NCBI GenBank assembly: GCA_903923905.1
Contig: CAIXZH010000059.1
Coordinates: forward strand, 1-64,000
Origin: an uncultured Bacteroidia bacterium
Lineage (GTDB): Bacteria; Bacteroidota; Bacteroidia; Bacteroidales; Prolixibacteraceae
Length of the DNA stretch: 64,000 nucleotides
Direction of reading: 5' to 3'
Shown here: positions 50,299 through 59,408 of the stretch, piece after piece
Position numbering within the stretch: position 1 is the stretch's first letter
How the letters are laid out: the number at the start of each line of letters is the position of its first letter
The notes under the pieces: generated by a model
What the model was told of the DNA's origin: nothing
Databases searched by the model: none
Seen by the model: the letters and a program-made list of their open reading frames with translations, nothing else
Translations under genes and position numbers: made by a program

Positions 50299-53200
50299 TT
50301 AACTCGCCAGCAATATCCTTTTCAACGTATCCTGCATCGCAAGTTTAAACGCTTCATCCTTGGCAATTAAACGGTAAAGATCCAGCTCGCTTTTGCGTTG
50401 TTTCGACATCACCTCATCAAAGATCTTGTTGAAGGCGATCTCGCGGTTCTGTGTATCCCCATTATCCGAATACTTCTCCTTAAAATCGGGATGCAATTTC
50501 ATGTTGTGGGCCAGGTTGACAAACTTAACCTTTTGTTCTTCGGGCGTTGCTTCCCATCCCTGGAACCACCGTTCATTAAAGGCTCTAATAATCAGATCAA
50601 GAGGATCTTCTTCAATGTCTCCGCCATGTGCCCCCCGGGGATTCGGATTTTGCGGCTCCAGTTCGGTTTCGGCTGCATCTAAACCAATGGCCGAATTTAG
50701 TTTCACCCGTTCCAGGCCATAGGTTGACAAGTCCACTGCATCTAAGAGTTCATCAAGCGCATGCTGATCCGGATCAACGATCAAAAGTTTAGGGATCAGG
50801 AACTTTAAGAACCAGAAGAGTTCTTCCCATTTGACGACCTCAAACGGCAGTATAGCAGCCATCTGCCCGTAGATCTTCACAAACTGCTTGGCTTTGATTT
50901 TAAAGTCGGCTTTTTGAATATTGTCCAGCTCCAGACCTGAGTTGAACCGTTCAGCCGCTATATCAATGATCGGACTCAATTCCTGGGCATTGACATTATT
51001 GAAATATTTTTCTACAAAATCTTCGACCTCAAACCATTCATAAACCCCTACGTTGTCGAGCGTGGATTTTAACTCATGCAGAACATTTACATCGGTTGCT
51101 TTGCTCAGCGTAGTTGATGTGTAGAACGGATCAAATGAGAGGCGGATATCTTCGGTCGAATTAAAGAAGTCGAGTACAAATAAATCCTCCGTTTTCTTGC
51201 CTAGTTTGTCTGCCGAACGGTTTAACCGGGATAAAGCCTGTACCGCCATAACTCCCTGCAATTTCTTGTCCACATACATGGCTGTCAATTTGGGCTGGTC
51301 AAATCCGGTGAGGTATTTATTGGCAACAACCAAAATCCGGTACTGATCTTTATCGAAATACCTGGCAATCTTATCACTGATATAACCGGGATCTGAAGCC
51401 TTCGACGTTTCAAGGTTCGCAGGGAATTCATTGATCGTGTCTTCGGTATATTCAATACCATTCAATTTATATTTTCCCGAAAATGCAATCGCAATTCTGA
51501 ACGGATTTCCTTTCTCCTCCAACAACTTGTATATGGCAAAGTAATATCTCAAAGCTGATTCGATGCTTTGGGTGATCACCATCGCTTTGGCCTTTCCCTT
51601 GAGTTTCTTCGTATTGACAATTTTAGTAATGAAATGGTCAAGCATGATCTCGGCTTTCGTCCCTATGGTTTGTTCATTACGCTCAACATACGCCCGGAGT
51701 TTCTTCTGAGCTTTTAAGGTGTCGAACAACGGATTTGCCTCAATCGATTTCTCAATCTCGTAATAACTCCGGTACGTGGTATAGTTGGCCAGCACATCGA
51801 GAATAAAGCCCTCCTCGATAGCCTGTTTCATCGAGTAGAGATGGAAGGGCTTAAATTTCCCATCTTCCTGTTTGATCCCGAATTTCTCAAGGGTGTTGGA
51901 CTTAGGTGTTGCCGTAAAAGCCAGGTACGAAGCATTCCCTTTCATTTTACGCGAGCGCATCGCCTCTAAAATCTTATCCTGGGGATCTGGATCCTCTTCA
52001 TCATTCCCATTGTTACCCATCGCACGATTCAGATTATCGGCGGCAGATCCGCTTTGACTGCTGTGCGCCTCATCGATAATAACTGCAAATCGTTTATCGC
52101 TTAAATCGGCTATCCCATCCACGATAAAAGGGAACTTCTGAATCGTTGTGATGATAATTCGTTTACCGCTTTCGAGGTTTTCCTTTAACTCCTTTGAGGA
52201 ATAGGCCGGTGCCACAATGTTTTTAACCTCCGAAAAGTCCTTGATGTTATCGCGTAATTGCTTGTCGAGTAATTTTCGGTCGGTTACGACAATCACCGAA
52301 TCAAACAATGGATTTGAAACACCCTTATTTCCGGGTACGCTATCACTTTCGGGATAGGTTTCAATAAGCTGGTACGCAGCCCAGGTGATTGAATTCGATT
52401 TACCCGAACCGGCAGAGTGCTGAATCAGGTAGGTTTGTCCTACCCCATTTTTGCCGGCATCGGCAACCAGTTGACGTACCACATCCATTTGGTGGTAGCG
52501 TGGAAAATAGAGTGTCTTTTTGCCGAGCGAATCATTCTCCTTGCCATCGAAACGGACAAAGTGCTGAATGATATTGGCCATACTTTGCCGCGTGAACACT
52601 TCCTCCCACAAATAGGAAGATTTATGACCAAGAGGATTTGGCGGATTTCCCTTGCCGAAGTTATGACCCAAATTAAAGGGTAAGAAGAAGGTGTCTGCAC
52701 CATTTAGTTTGGTAGTCATATACACTTCGTCAGTATCCACGACAAAATGGACGAGGCATCGCCCAAAATTCAACAACGGCTGGGTGATATCTCGTTTGTG
52801 TTTGTATTGATTCTGACCATGAACCTTTGCGTTTTGACCGGTCCATTGATTTTTCAGCTCCATCGTTGAGAAAGGCAACCCGTTCACAAAAAGGACCATA
52901 TCGATCTCCTCCGGGGGATTAGAGATGGAATAGCGTAACTGTCGGGTAACACTGAACTGGTTGTTTTCGAAATTCTTTTTTACTGATTCACTGCTACTGG
53001 CCATGGGCAAAACATAGAGAAGCGTGAAATGGGCATCATCAACCTCCAGCCCTTTACGCAACAACCGCAGAATCCCATATTTTTTGATCATCTTGTCGAG
53101 CCGATCAATAATCTTAAGTTTCCAGTCGCTTTGTTTTTGCAGTTTGGCCAGCTCCTCTTTTTGGGTCGTCTCCAGGAAATTCCAGAATCGTCGTTCATCG

Positions 53201-53388
53201 ATGGCATGCCGGACATTAAAATCGTAAGGTGAGCCGATAAAATAGCCATGGCCACTCCGGTACAATTCAGGACTGTCTGAAATATTTTCAAGGGTTATCC
53301 CTTTCCCTTTCAAAATCTCAAGGGTTGATCCGGTTAACTGTTTTTCGATTGCAGATTCAAGGGCTTGTTCGTTGGTTAGGCTTGGCAT
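50299..53388 (-). CDS. hsdR: Type I restriction enzyme, endonuclease/translocase subunit HsdR
   Basis: This is a full-length HsdR of 1,029 residues. The N-terminal PD-(D/E)xK nuclease is visible at Asp163 ... Glu177-x-Lys179 (MELKN). The SF2 translocase has Walker A HSAGSGKS (324-331), a Walker B DEAH box (VIIDEAHSSQ), and the later motifs LAFTATPK and QALSRLNRSADK. HsdR with HsdM and HsdS cuts unmethylated DNA far from the recognition site. The order hsdM-hsdS-(two insertion genes)-hsdR is unusual only in the extra genes. A TAnnTTTG box is upstream. Confidence 0.96.
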   Translation of the reverse strand: MPSLTNEQALESAIEKQLTGSTLEILKGKGITLENISDSPELYRSGHGYFIGSPYDFNVRHAIDERRFWNFLETTQKEELAKLQKQSDWKLKIIDRLDKMIKKYGILRLLRKGLEVDDAHFTLLYVLPMASSSESVKKNFENNQFSVTRQLRYSISNPPEEIDMVLFVNGLPFSTMELKNQWTGQNAKVHGQNQYKHKRDITQPLLNFGRCLVHFVVDTDEVYMTTKLNGADTFFLPFNLGHNFGKGNPPNPLGHKSSYLWEEVFTRQSMANIIQHFVRFDGKENDSLGKKTLYFPRYHQMDVVRQLVADAGKNGVGQTYLIQHSAGSGKSNSITWAAYQLIETYPESDSVPGNKGVSNPLFDSVIVVTDRKLLDKQLRDNIKDFSEVKNIVAPAYSSKELKENLESGKRIIITTIQKFPFIVDGIADLSDKRFAVIIDEAHSSQSGSAADNLNRAMGNNGNDEEDPDPQDKILEAMRSRKMKGNASYLAFTATPKSNTLEKFGIKQEDGKFKPFHLYSMKQAIEEGFILDVLANYTTYRSYYEIEKSIEANPLFDTLKAQKKLRAYVERNEQTIGTKAEIMLDHFITKIVNTKKLKGKAKAMVITQSIESALRYYFAIYKLLEEKGNPFRIAIAFSGKYKLNGIEYTEDTINEFPANLETSKASDPGYISDKIARYFDKDQYRILVVANKYLTGFDQPKLTAMYVDKKLQGVMAVQALSRLNRSADKLGKKTEDLFVLDFFNSTEDIRLSFDPFYTSTTLSKATDVNVLHELKSTLDNVGVYEWFEVEDFVEKYFNNVNAQELSPIIDIAAERFNSGLELDNIQKADFKIKAKQFVKIYGQMAAILPFEVVKWEELFWFLKFLIPKLLIVDPDQHALDELLDAVDLSTYGLERVKLNSAIGLDAAETELEPQNPNPRGAHGGDIEEDPLDLIIRAFNERWFQGWEATPEEQKVKFVNLAHNMKLHPDFKEKYSDNGDTQNREIAFNKIFDEVMSKQRKSELDLYRLIAKDEAFKLAMQDTLKRILLAS

Positions 53389-53406
53389 AATTAATGATTT
53401 TCATAT

Positions 53407-53419
53407 GCGGCATCGCCGC
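53407..53419. repeat. Small palindrome GCGGC-ATC-GCCGC
   Basis: A 5-bp stem with 3-nt loop 19 bp upstream of hsdR, of the same general design as the GGTGC-GCT-GCACC units nearby. Possibly a repetitive palindrome or a leader hairpin. Confidence 0.35.
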
Positions 53420-53437
53420 TAAATATCTGTAGAATAA

Positions 53438-53445
53438 CAAATTTA
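53438..53445 (-). promoter_or_regulatory. Putative -7 element (TAAATTTG) of hsdR
   Basis: TAAATTTG on the minus strand lies 50 bp before the hsdR start codon. If functional, hsdR is expressed separately from hsdMS. No -33 TTG was obvious. Confidence 0.35.
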
Positions 53446-53500
53446 AAAACAATATGAAAATAGCATTTGGTGTATGTGTTTGTCATATATTCAAATATTA

Positions 53501-53570
53501 CGGTGCGCTGCACCTTATGATGATTTTATATATTGTTTATGCTACAGAGATTCCGGTGCGCTGCACCTTA
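53501..53570. repeat. Direct repeat of a 17-bp palindrome-containing unit
   Basis: CGGTGCGCTGCACCTTA occurs at 53501-53517 and again at 53554-53570. Each contains the hairpin GGTGC-GCT-GCACC. The second copy lies within the 3' end of the DUF4062 gene and encodes its last residues. No such unit was seen elsewhere in the window. Confidence 0.7.
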
Positions 53571-55101
53571 ATTGTTGAGTTATAGATTTTCCTAATGTTG
53601 TTAAGCGATATTTTTGATTAATGCTTGTTGGTTTACCAGGAATTGTCAATTCAATATATTCAGCATCTAAGGCAGGCTGTATATAGTTTCCCATAAAGTT
53701 TGGCCGATGCTTTAATTCCAACCTCTCCATTAATTCCTGCCTGCTCATTTCACTGGCCAACACCAAGAGTAGTCTTTTTGTGAGCTCTTCAATATGAATG
53801 ATATCAGGTACAGTAACTTCCCCACTAACTTCCCCGGTAACATGATCGGTAACATGATCGGTAACTTGTCCGGTAACTTGTCCGGTAGGTTCTTTTGTTC
53901 TCCAGATAATCGACTTAAAGTTTTCTTCCTGGATAAATTCAGGTTCCTTCAGCCCTTTCTCCTTACATAGTCGAATGATATCGCCGGTTCCGGTTCCGAG
54001 GCGTTCAATAGAACCAAAAAGATACATTGGTTCGGCCAGCAATGGATTTGCCGGAATTGAATTATGGGGTTGGCGAAGTTTAGCCGGACTGAGTCCCAAA
54101 GGCAAATGCCCCGGATTCCAGACTTCGAGACGGTCTTTAAACAACATCACCTGAACACTGCCGTTACTGGTATAATCGCGATGGGCAATCGCATTGACAA
54201 TGGCTTCCGAAACTGCAGCCAGCGGAAGTTCATATTCGATGGCTACCTGTGTACTTTCATCACGTGTACCCACCGAAACATTGATTTTACCCATCACAAA
54301 ATCGACAGCCTGATTTACCAGCTGGAATACATCGCCCTTATACACCTGGTAAGCAGGAATCGGTTTTATCACATCGAAACCATGAAAATGAGCACATTTT
54401 ACTTCAGAAGTAATGAAAAAACGCTGCGGTTGTTTTCCGAATAACAATAAAGCCGCATTGCTTACCCGATTATTATCCAGCAAGTTTAAATGAGTAAGTA
54501 TGGTTTCCGTAGCCGATTCAGCCGGCAATGGAAATCCTCTTTTTGCCCTGGCTACATGTACAAACTCCTTAATTTTATCCTGATCCAGATCCTCAATGGT
54601 TGCCAGATTATTCATCGCGGCATCAAACGGACCGGTACGAATAATTTCTTTCTCTTTCAGATAATTAACCAGCGAGGCATAAACCCCGGACTTGAGGTCG
54701 TCGCCTGAATTAAACCGCTTGCGGACGAGATTGATTCCCACCTTTTGAATGAGCTGATCCATTTTGGGGTGGCGGGTAAGGGTTGAATCACCCAAAACAT
54801 AAATAAGCCGGGTTTTATGTTGCCGTGTGGCTTCATCAAATTCCCGTTCCGTGGGTGAAATACCCTCTGTATCTTCAAAACCATAACGGCTACCAAACAA
54901 ACCAATGTAAATATCACATTGAGCCACCTCGCTGATATATACTTCATCGGCCCGCTGGTCCGAAGCCGGCAATTTCTCAAATAAAAAAGGTTCAAAAAAA
55001 AGTCCCAGCAACGGATCGCTGTGCAAATAATCAAAAAGGCTTTCCCGCTCCCGGGCAAATTCGCTTTGTACACTCGATATGAAAATTTTGAGCTTCTTCA
55101 C
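53542..55101 (-). CDS. DUF4062 / GHKL ATPase / winged-helix protein
   Basis: The 519 residues begin with a DUF4062 domain (1-95; KIFISSVQSEFARERESLFD, GLFGSRYGFED), followed by an AlbA-like linker, a GHKL-type ATP-binding region (EAIVNAIAHRDYTSNG and LEVWNPGHLPLGL, about 300-345), then a repeat linker VTGQVTDHVTDHVTGEV, and a C-terminal winged helix. This organisation is that of COG2865-type predicted regulators/ATPases. DUF4062 domains occur in TIR-like and AVAST-type sensors. Between hsdR and the sacsin-like gene it could be an accessory or a regulator of the RM locus. The linker is encoded by a 12-bp tandem repeat. Confidence 0.85.
   Translation of the reverse strand: MKKLKIFISSVQSEFARERESLFDYLHSDPLLGLFFEPFLFEKLPASDQRADEVYISEVAQCDIYIGLFGSRYGFEDTEGISPTEREFDEATRQHKTRLIYVLGDSTLTRHPKMDQLIQKVGINLVRKRFNSGDDLKSGVYASLVNYLKEKEIIRTGPFDAAMNNLATIEDLDQDKIKEFVHVARAKRGFPLPAESATETILTHLNLLDNNRVSNAALLLFGKQPQRFFITSEVKCAHFHGFDVIKPIPAYQVYKGDVFQLVNQAVDFVMGKINVSVGTRDESTQVAIEYELPLAAVSEAIVNAIAHRDYTSNGSVQVMLFKDRLEVWNPGHLPLGLSPAKLRQPHNSIPANPLLAEPMYLFGSIERLGTGTGDIIRLCKEKGLKEPEFIQEENFKSIIWRTKEPTGQVTGQVTDHVTDHVTGEVSGEVTVPDIIHIEELTKRLLLVLASEMSRQELMERLELKHRPNFMGNYIQPALDAEYIELTIPGKPTSINQKYRLTTLGKSITQQLRCSAPESL
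53813..53889. repeat. Coding 12-bp tandem repeat (six copies)
   Basis: Six 12-bp units of the form GTAAC(A/T)TG(A/T)(C/T)CG, the first two variant, lie in frame within the DUF4062 gene. They give four residues per unit (VTGQ, VTDH or VTGE types). Adjacent units 3-4 and 5-6 are identical, so slippage can change the length without frameshift. Confidence 0.85.
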
Positions 55102-55225
55102 AACGCCAATTATTTATGTTTTAAAGATAATCATTCTTAATGTCCCTCAGCTTTTCTGGTTAGCTCTGGTTAAACATTTTTCAAAGTCTAATACAAAGCT
55201 TGAATATTGATTTGGCTTGGCATGC

Positions 55226-58200
55226 TTAATTTGTATAGATGAACTCGTAATCTCGTGGTTTCAGACTGAAATTTTCACCTATTATTTCTTTAAATTTATC
55301 TTCAACTTGTTTAATTGGATTTCCCATAAAGGATATTGCAAAAGGTGAAACGCGAACTATTTCATAAGCAGTCTTTCCACGAGCTGCATTTATTTCTGCA
55401 CTTGATAGATAAAACTTAGTGTTTTTGCTGTTTTTTGTGGTTTTCACTTCAATCAAAGTTGGTTGATTGTTTCGCCATGCAATTAAATCGAAATAAGAAT
55501 ATTTATAATGCAATGTTACATATAGGAAAGGGATTAGAGCCTGCTTTAATCTCTCATTATCCTCTACATTAATTAAACATTCACGTGCATAGAGGTTATA
55601 TGAATCATTTCCTAACATTTTTTTCATTAATGAATTGATTTCCTGGATAGCATTTTCTCGCATATCTATAGGCATTTTAATAAATTCACGAATAAGAAAA
55701 ATCAGAACCTCTTCCTCACCATTTGCCCCGGTTTGTGCTTGTTCCTGACCATTTTGAAAACCTTCACCATTAAACTGAAATATTTTTTTTCCTGGAACAT
55801 GTTTAACTTGGGCAGATTGCGCTACTCCATCAAAATTAAGACTCTCAAATTCTTTATTTGCGCTTGTTGCTTTTAGCAGGGTATAAATATCTTCAATCTT
55901 TTTTCGGTCCTCCAATTCTTTTATTTTTGCCTGATGTTGAGTACTACTAATTTGATTTTCCGTATCAGGGAAAAGTGCTTTGATTTCATTATCGATTTCA
56001 AGTAGCTCATTTTCAGCACCTAATTGACTATTCAGCGAAAGGATCCGAATTATAAGTTTGTCTGCTTGTTCATCATTCTTAGATTCTAACTGAAGTATCA
56101 ATTCAGAGCATTTACTAAAGATATGTGATCGGTCAATTTCCAGATTAAAAGAATCAAAATAGCCTTCATAAAATGATGAATGCTTATAAGAATCAATTGT
56201 TTGAGTAAGCTCATTTAATCGATTTTCATTCTCAATCCTAATTAAAAAATTATTTCTGTGTTCATCATTATAATTGTACCAATATTTGTCATCTTCTACC
56301 GTATAATTAAATGTAGACAAAATGTTTTGTTGAAATCTAGATAACTTTTCGATATAATCTGATTTCCACTTTCTGTTTATAATTTCCAATTCAACATGAT
56401 CGTACTCCTGGATCAATATATTAGTTTCCTTGTGATAAAGAATAAGCTCAACTTCTTCCTTAATACTGATGTTTCGAAAAAGAAAATCACAAATTCCCTG
56501 TACTTTTTGAGAAATTGTACTATCGTATGAAAAGAAAAGTTCCGATTCAGTGTAGGAGTATGCTTTTAGCGATGAGTCTAATCCCATTTTCCCATAAATC
56601 AACTCTTGCTTTAATCCGGTACAACAATATACATTCAGCTTTTCAAACCGATTTTGCAACTCAGATAAATCAGTGTCCTCGTCTAAGTATTTGACCTTTG
56701 AATTTTTTGAATAGTGAAGATTAATCAAAATGAATTTAATTTTTTCATTTAGCCTCTCATTAATTTCATAAAATGGCACTTTTTCATCATAGGTAATTTC
56801 ACCCTTTTGTGGAAAAATTATTTTTTCTTTTAACTCATCAATCCCTTCTTTGTAATAGGCAAGTATCCTTTTTTTATTAAATTTCTTAATGCAAAAATCA
56901 AAATCCGCCTTATTACTAAGCACATAGAAATCCGTTGTATTGTCCCAGTGAAGTGAGTTATTTTGAACAATTAAGTATTCTTTGGATTTCGCATAACAGC
57001 CATAAACACTTTGATAGAATCGAACAATCTCACTAAACCTTGTTTGCAATACCCCATTTAACTGGGCTCTTAATACTGTAAGAAATTCTTTTGGAAAATT
57101 GTGATAATCCTTAACTCTTAGATTATCCAGTTCTGGTCTTACTTTATAATTACTTAAATTCCAGAAAAAAGTATAATTGTTATCATTAATCAGTGCCGGA
57201 TGAATTATGTTTTCCTTGCTATTTATTACTCTAATATTACCTATTAATGTACTAGTAATTCTATCTTTAGTTATATTTTTTGCTAGCAGACAAGGAATAC
57301 TATTAATTCCGCTTTTAATTGAATTATAAATCTCAATGTCTACAAATTTATATTCAGATTCTGTTGATACTCCCAGAAATCTTAACCAATCGTCTTCGAA
57401 CTGTGTATCAATGAAAGTACTATAAAAAGTCCTATCAAGTTCTGATTTTGAGCACAATTGGGCTGGTTTATATTTTCCATTACTTAATTTTAGAAATAAT
57501 GTAGATACACTAAAATTGGCTTGATTTAATGTACTATTAGCCTCTCTTAGCCTTGTGTCAAAAGCCTTTGTATAGCGATGTGTGCTTAAAAAAGTGCTTT
57601 CTCTTTTCGTCAGGTATAAGCGGTAACAAATATTTAGCACTTCAACTTGCTCAGCTTCAGTTATCGTATCAGAACTATATTCTCCAGAAAAGGAACATTG
57701 TCTGAAATATTTCAGAACCTCATTAGGATCAGTAAAATCCTGAATACCAATCGTTTGTTTTATCGTCTTGTCTGCTATTTCAAAATCAGTTAAAGTAACA
57801 TTGAGAAACTTTGGCAATTGGATGCTTTTATTATTTTCTTTTCTAAATAAGATCTCATCTATTTTGTCAAATTCTATATTCGGAATAACTCTAGCATTTC
57901 GCACTCTTATTTTGTTAAAAAGTTCCTCCTTGAATATTTGCGCACGGCTATATTGAGTGCGATAATCGTCGGTAAACGAATTAATAAAACTGATCATCTC
58001 AGAAAAAAAACTTTCATGCTCTTCTCTTTCTCTTTCTGTTTCAAAATAGACATATGCTAACTCTGATAATAAATGACTTGCATAATGAAACCGCTTATTA
58101 TCATTGTAATTCCATTGGTTTATGGATTGGTCATCGAATCTTAATATATCACGAACTATATTATAACCGTCTCGTCGAACTGCTGATAAATACACCCATT

Positions 58201-59407
58201 TGAAATTGGTAAGTTGATATGAAGCTAGGGTTATATACTTAAATTTTAAATTGGAATAGTCAAAGTTAGAGATGTAGCTGGCCAAAACGCTAAAATATAA
58301 CTCAACGCATGCATTAAATAGTGCTCTGTTATATGCACCAACCTTTTCACCATCAAAGTTTATATCTTTTCGATCGACTGTAGTATGAAAGTCCGCGTGA
58401 AAATCGACATACTTAAATGGAGATTGCTTTCTGGTTGGCATATAGTTATAAAATAGACCATTCGGATTTTCTTTGAATTTAATTGCGACCTGTGCGTTAT
58501 CAACTTGTAAACCTGCCTGCTTTGCAAGTGGATTAATAACTTCAGGGTCAAGTTGCGCTGTAAAAAGAGTATTTAAACTATTATTGATAGTTCTTTTCAA
58601 TGACAACTTATCATCCACAATAAATTTCAAATCAAACTCCCTGTTGTGTTTCAATCCAATAAAATGAAAATGAATTGTTTTAATTTCATGAAGTAGTTTC
58701 TCAATTTCTTCCTTACTTTTAAAGGGAATCTCAATAATAGTTACATAACCCCGTTTGAATAAATCCTTAATATACTCTGGTTCATCAGTTATATGCATTG
58801 GGAAATAATATCCGGGTATTCCGCGATCCGGTCTTTCTTGCTGAACCTGCTTAAGCTTTTCCTTGATTTTCTCCCTATGATCTTTCAATTCTGAAGGAAT
58901 ATCTGTTTCATTTTGGAAAACGTCATATACCCGGAAACTTATTCGTTGCGGCAGTTTCCTTTCCAAATCTAAAATTTCCCCTTCTGTAAAAATATTCACG
59001 TAATTATTAAGCGCGACCGAAAATACCGACTTAAATCCAACCCCTTTATTTCCAATACTGGTAGCAGTTGTTTTTGTCGATGTTGATATTGAACACAAGG
59101 ATTGGAAATCACCACGCTTAGTAGTCCCGTTAGCATAATCGTAGTTTAAGGTATAGTTGAATTTCGACCCATCATTAGCTATATACAATGATTGGTCTTT
59201 TAACTCAACCAAAATGTTTTTTTCAGCCTTATCGAATGCATTTTGTAGTAATTCGTAGATTACTCTTCCTTGGTAGTCTGAACCAACTTGCTCAACCTGT
59301 CCCGCCTGTTGTTTAATTGTTTCAATACCAATATTTGAATAATAAGTACAATGCTGCTCAAACAAGCTAATTTCAAGATCGTTATATTTTTGATGATTAT
59401 TTTCCAT
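55226..59407 (-). CDS. Sacsin-like GHKL ATPase with C-terminal DUF3883-type domain
   Basis: This very large protein (1,393 residues) has an N-terminal Hsp90/GHKL-type ATPase as in sacsin: N box ELLQNAFDKA (52-61), IANDGSKFN, and glycine-rich IGNKGVGFKSVF (117-128). A long middle region has no recognisable domain. The C-terminal ~170 residues contain NGEEEVLIFLIREF and LIAWRNNQPTLIEVKTTKNS, matching a DUF3883/PD-(D/E)xK-type nuclease fold. Such proteins recur within type I RM loci and defence islands. The gene begins 1 bp after the hsdS stop, so it is tightly coupled. It is strikingly AT-rich compared with hsdR and hsdM, suggesting separate acquisition. Confidence 0.85.
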   Translation of the reverse strand: MENNHQKYNDLEISLFEQHCTYYSNIGIETIKQQAGQVEQVGSDYQGRVIYELLQNAFDKAEKNILVELKDQSLYIANDGSKFNYTLNYDYANGTTKRGDFQSLCSISTSTKTTATSIGNKGVGFKSVFSVALNNYVNIFTEGEILDLERKLPQRISFRVYDVFQNETDIPSELKDHREKIKEKLKQVQQERPDRGIPGYYFPMHITDEPEYIKDLFKRGYVTIIEIPFKSKEEIEKLLHEIKTIHFHFIGLKHNREFDLKFIVDDKLSLKRTINNSLNTLFTAQLDPEVINPLAKQAGLQVDNAQVAIKFKENPNGLFYNYMPTRKQSPFKYVDFHADFHTTVDRKDINFDGEKVGAYNRALFNACVELYFSVLASYISNFDYSNLKFKYITLASYQLTNFKWVYLSAVRRDGYNIVRDILRFDDQSINQWNYNDNKRFHYASHLLSELAYVYFETEREREEHESFFSEMISFINSFTDDYRTQYSRAQIFKEELFNKIRVRNARVIPNIEFDKIDEILFRKENNKSIQLPKFLNVTLTDFEIADKTIKQTIGIQDFTDPNEVLKYFRQCSFSGEYSSDTITEAEQVEVLNICYRLYLTKRESTFLSTHRYTKAFDTRLREANSTLNQANFSVSTLFLKLSNGKYKPAQLCSKSELDRTFYSTFIDTQFEDDWLRFLGVSTESEYKFVDIEIYNSIKSGINSIPCLLAKNITKDRITSTLIGNIRVINSKENIIHPALINDNNYTFFWNLSNYKVRPELDNLRVKDYHNFPKEFLTVLRAQLNGVLQTRFSEIVRFYQSVYGCYAKSKEYLIVQNNSLHWDNTTDFYVLSNKADFDFCIKKFNKKRILAYYKEGIDELKEKIIFPQKGEITYDEKVPFYEINERLNEKIKFILINLHYSKNSKVKYLDEDTDLSELQNRFEKLNVYCCTGLKQELIYGKMGLDSSLKAYSYTESELFFSYDSTISQKVQGICDFLFRNISIKEEVELILYHKETNILIQEYDHVELEIINRKWKSDYIEKLSRFQQNILSTFNYTVEDDKYWYNYNDEHRNNFLIRIENENRLNELTQTIDSYKHSSFYEGYFDSFNLEIDRSHIFSKCSELILQLESKNDEQADKLIIRILSLNSQLGAENELLEIDNEIKALFPDTENQISSTQHQAKIKELEDRKKIEDIYTLLKATSANKEFESLNFDGVAQSAQVKHVPGKKIFQFNGEGFQNGQEQAQTGANGEEEVLIFLIREFIKMPIDMRENAIQEINSLMKKMLGNDSYNLYARECLINVEDNERLKQALIPFLYVTLHYKYSYFDLIAWRNNQPTLIEVKTTKNSKNTKFYLSSAEINAARGKTAYEIVRVSPFAISFMGNPIKQVEDKFKEIIGENFSLKPRDYEFIYTN

Positions 59408-59408
59408 A

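Noticed and set aside
53813-53889. CRISPR-like array
   Set aside because: The units are 12 bp, contiguous without spacers, and in frame within a gene; no cas gene is present.
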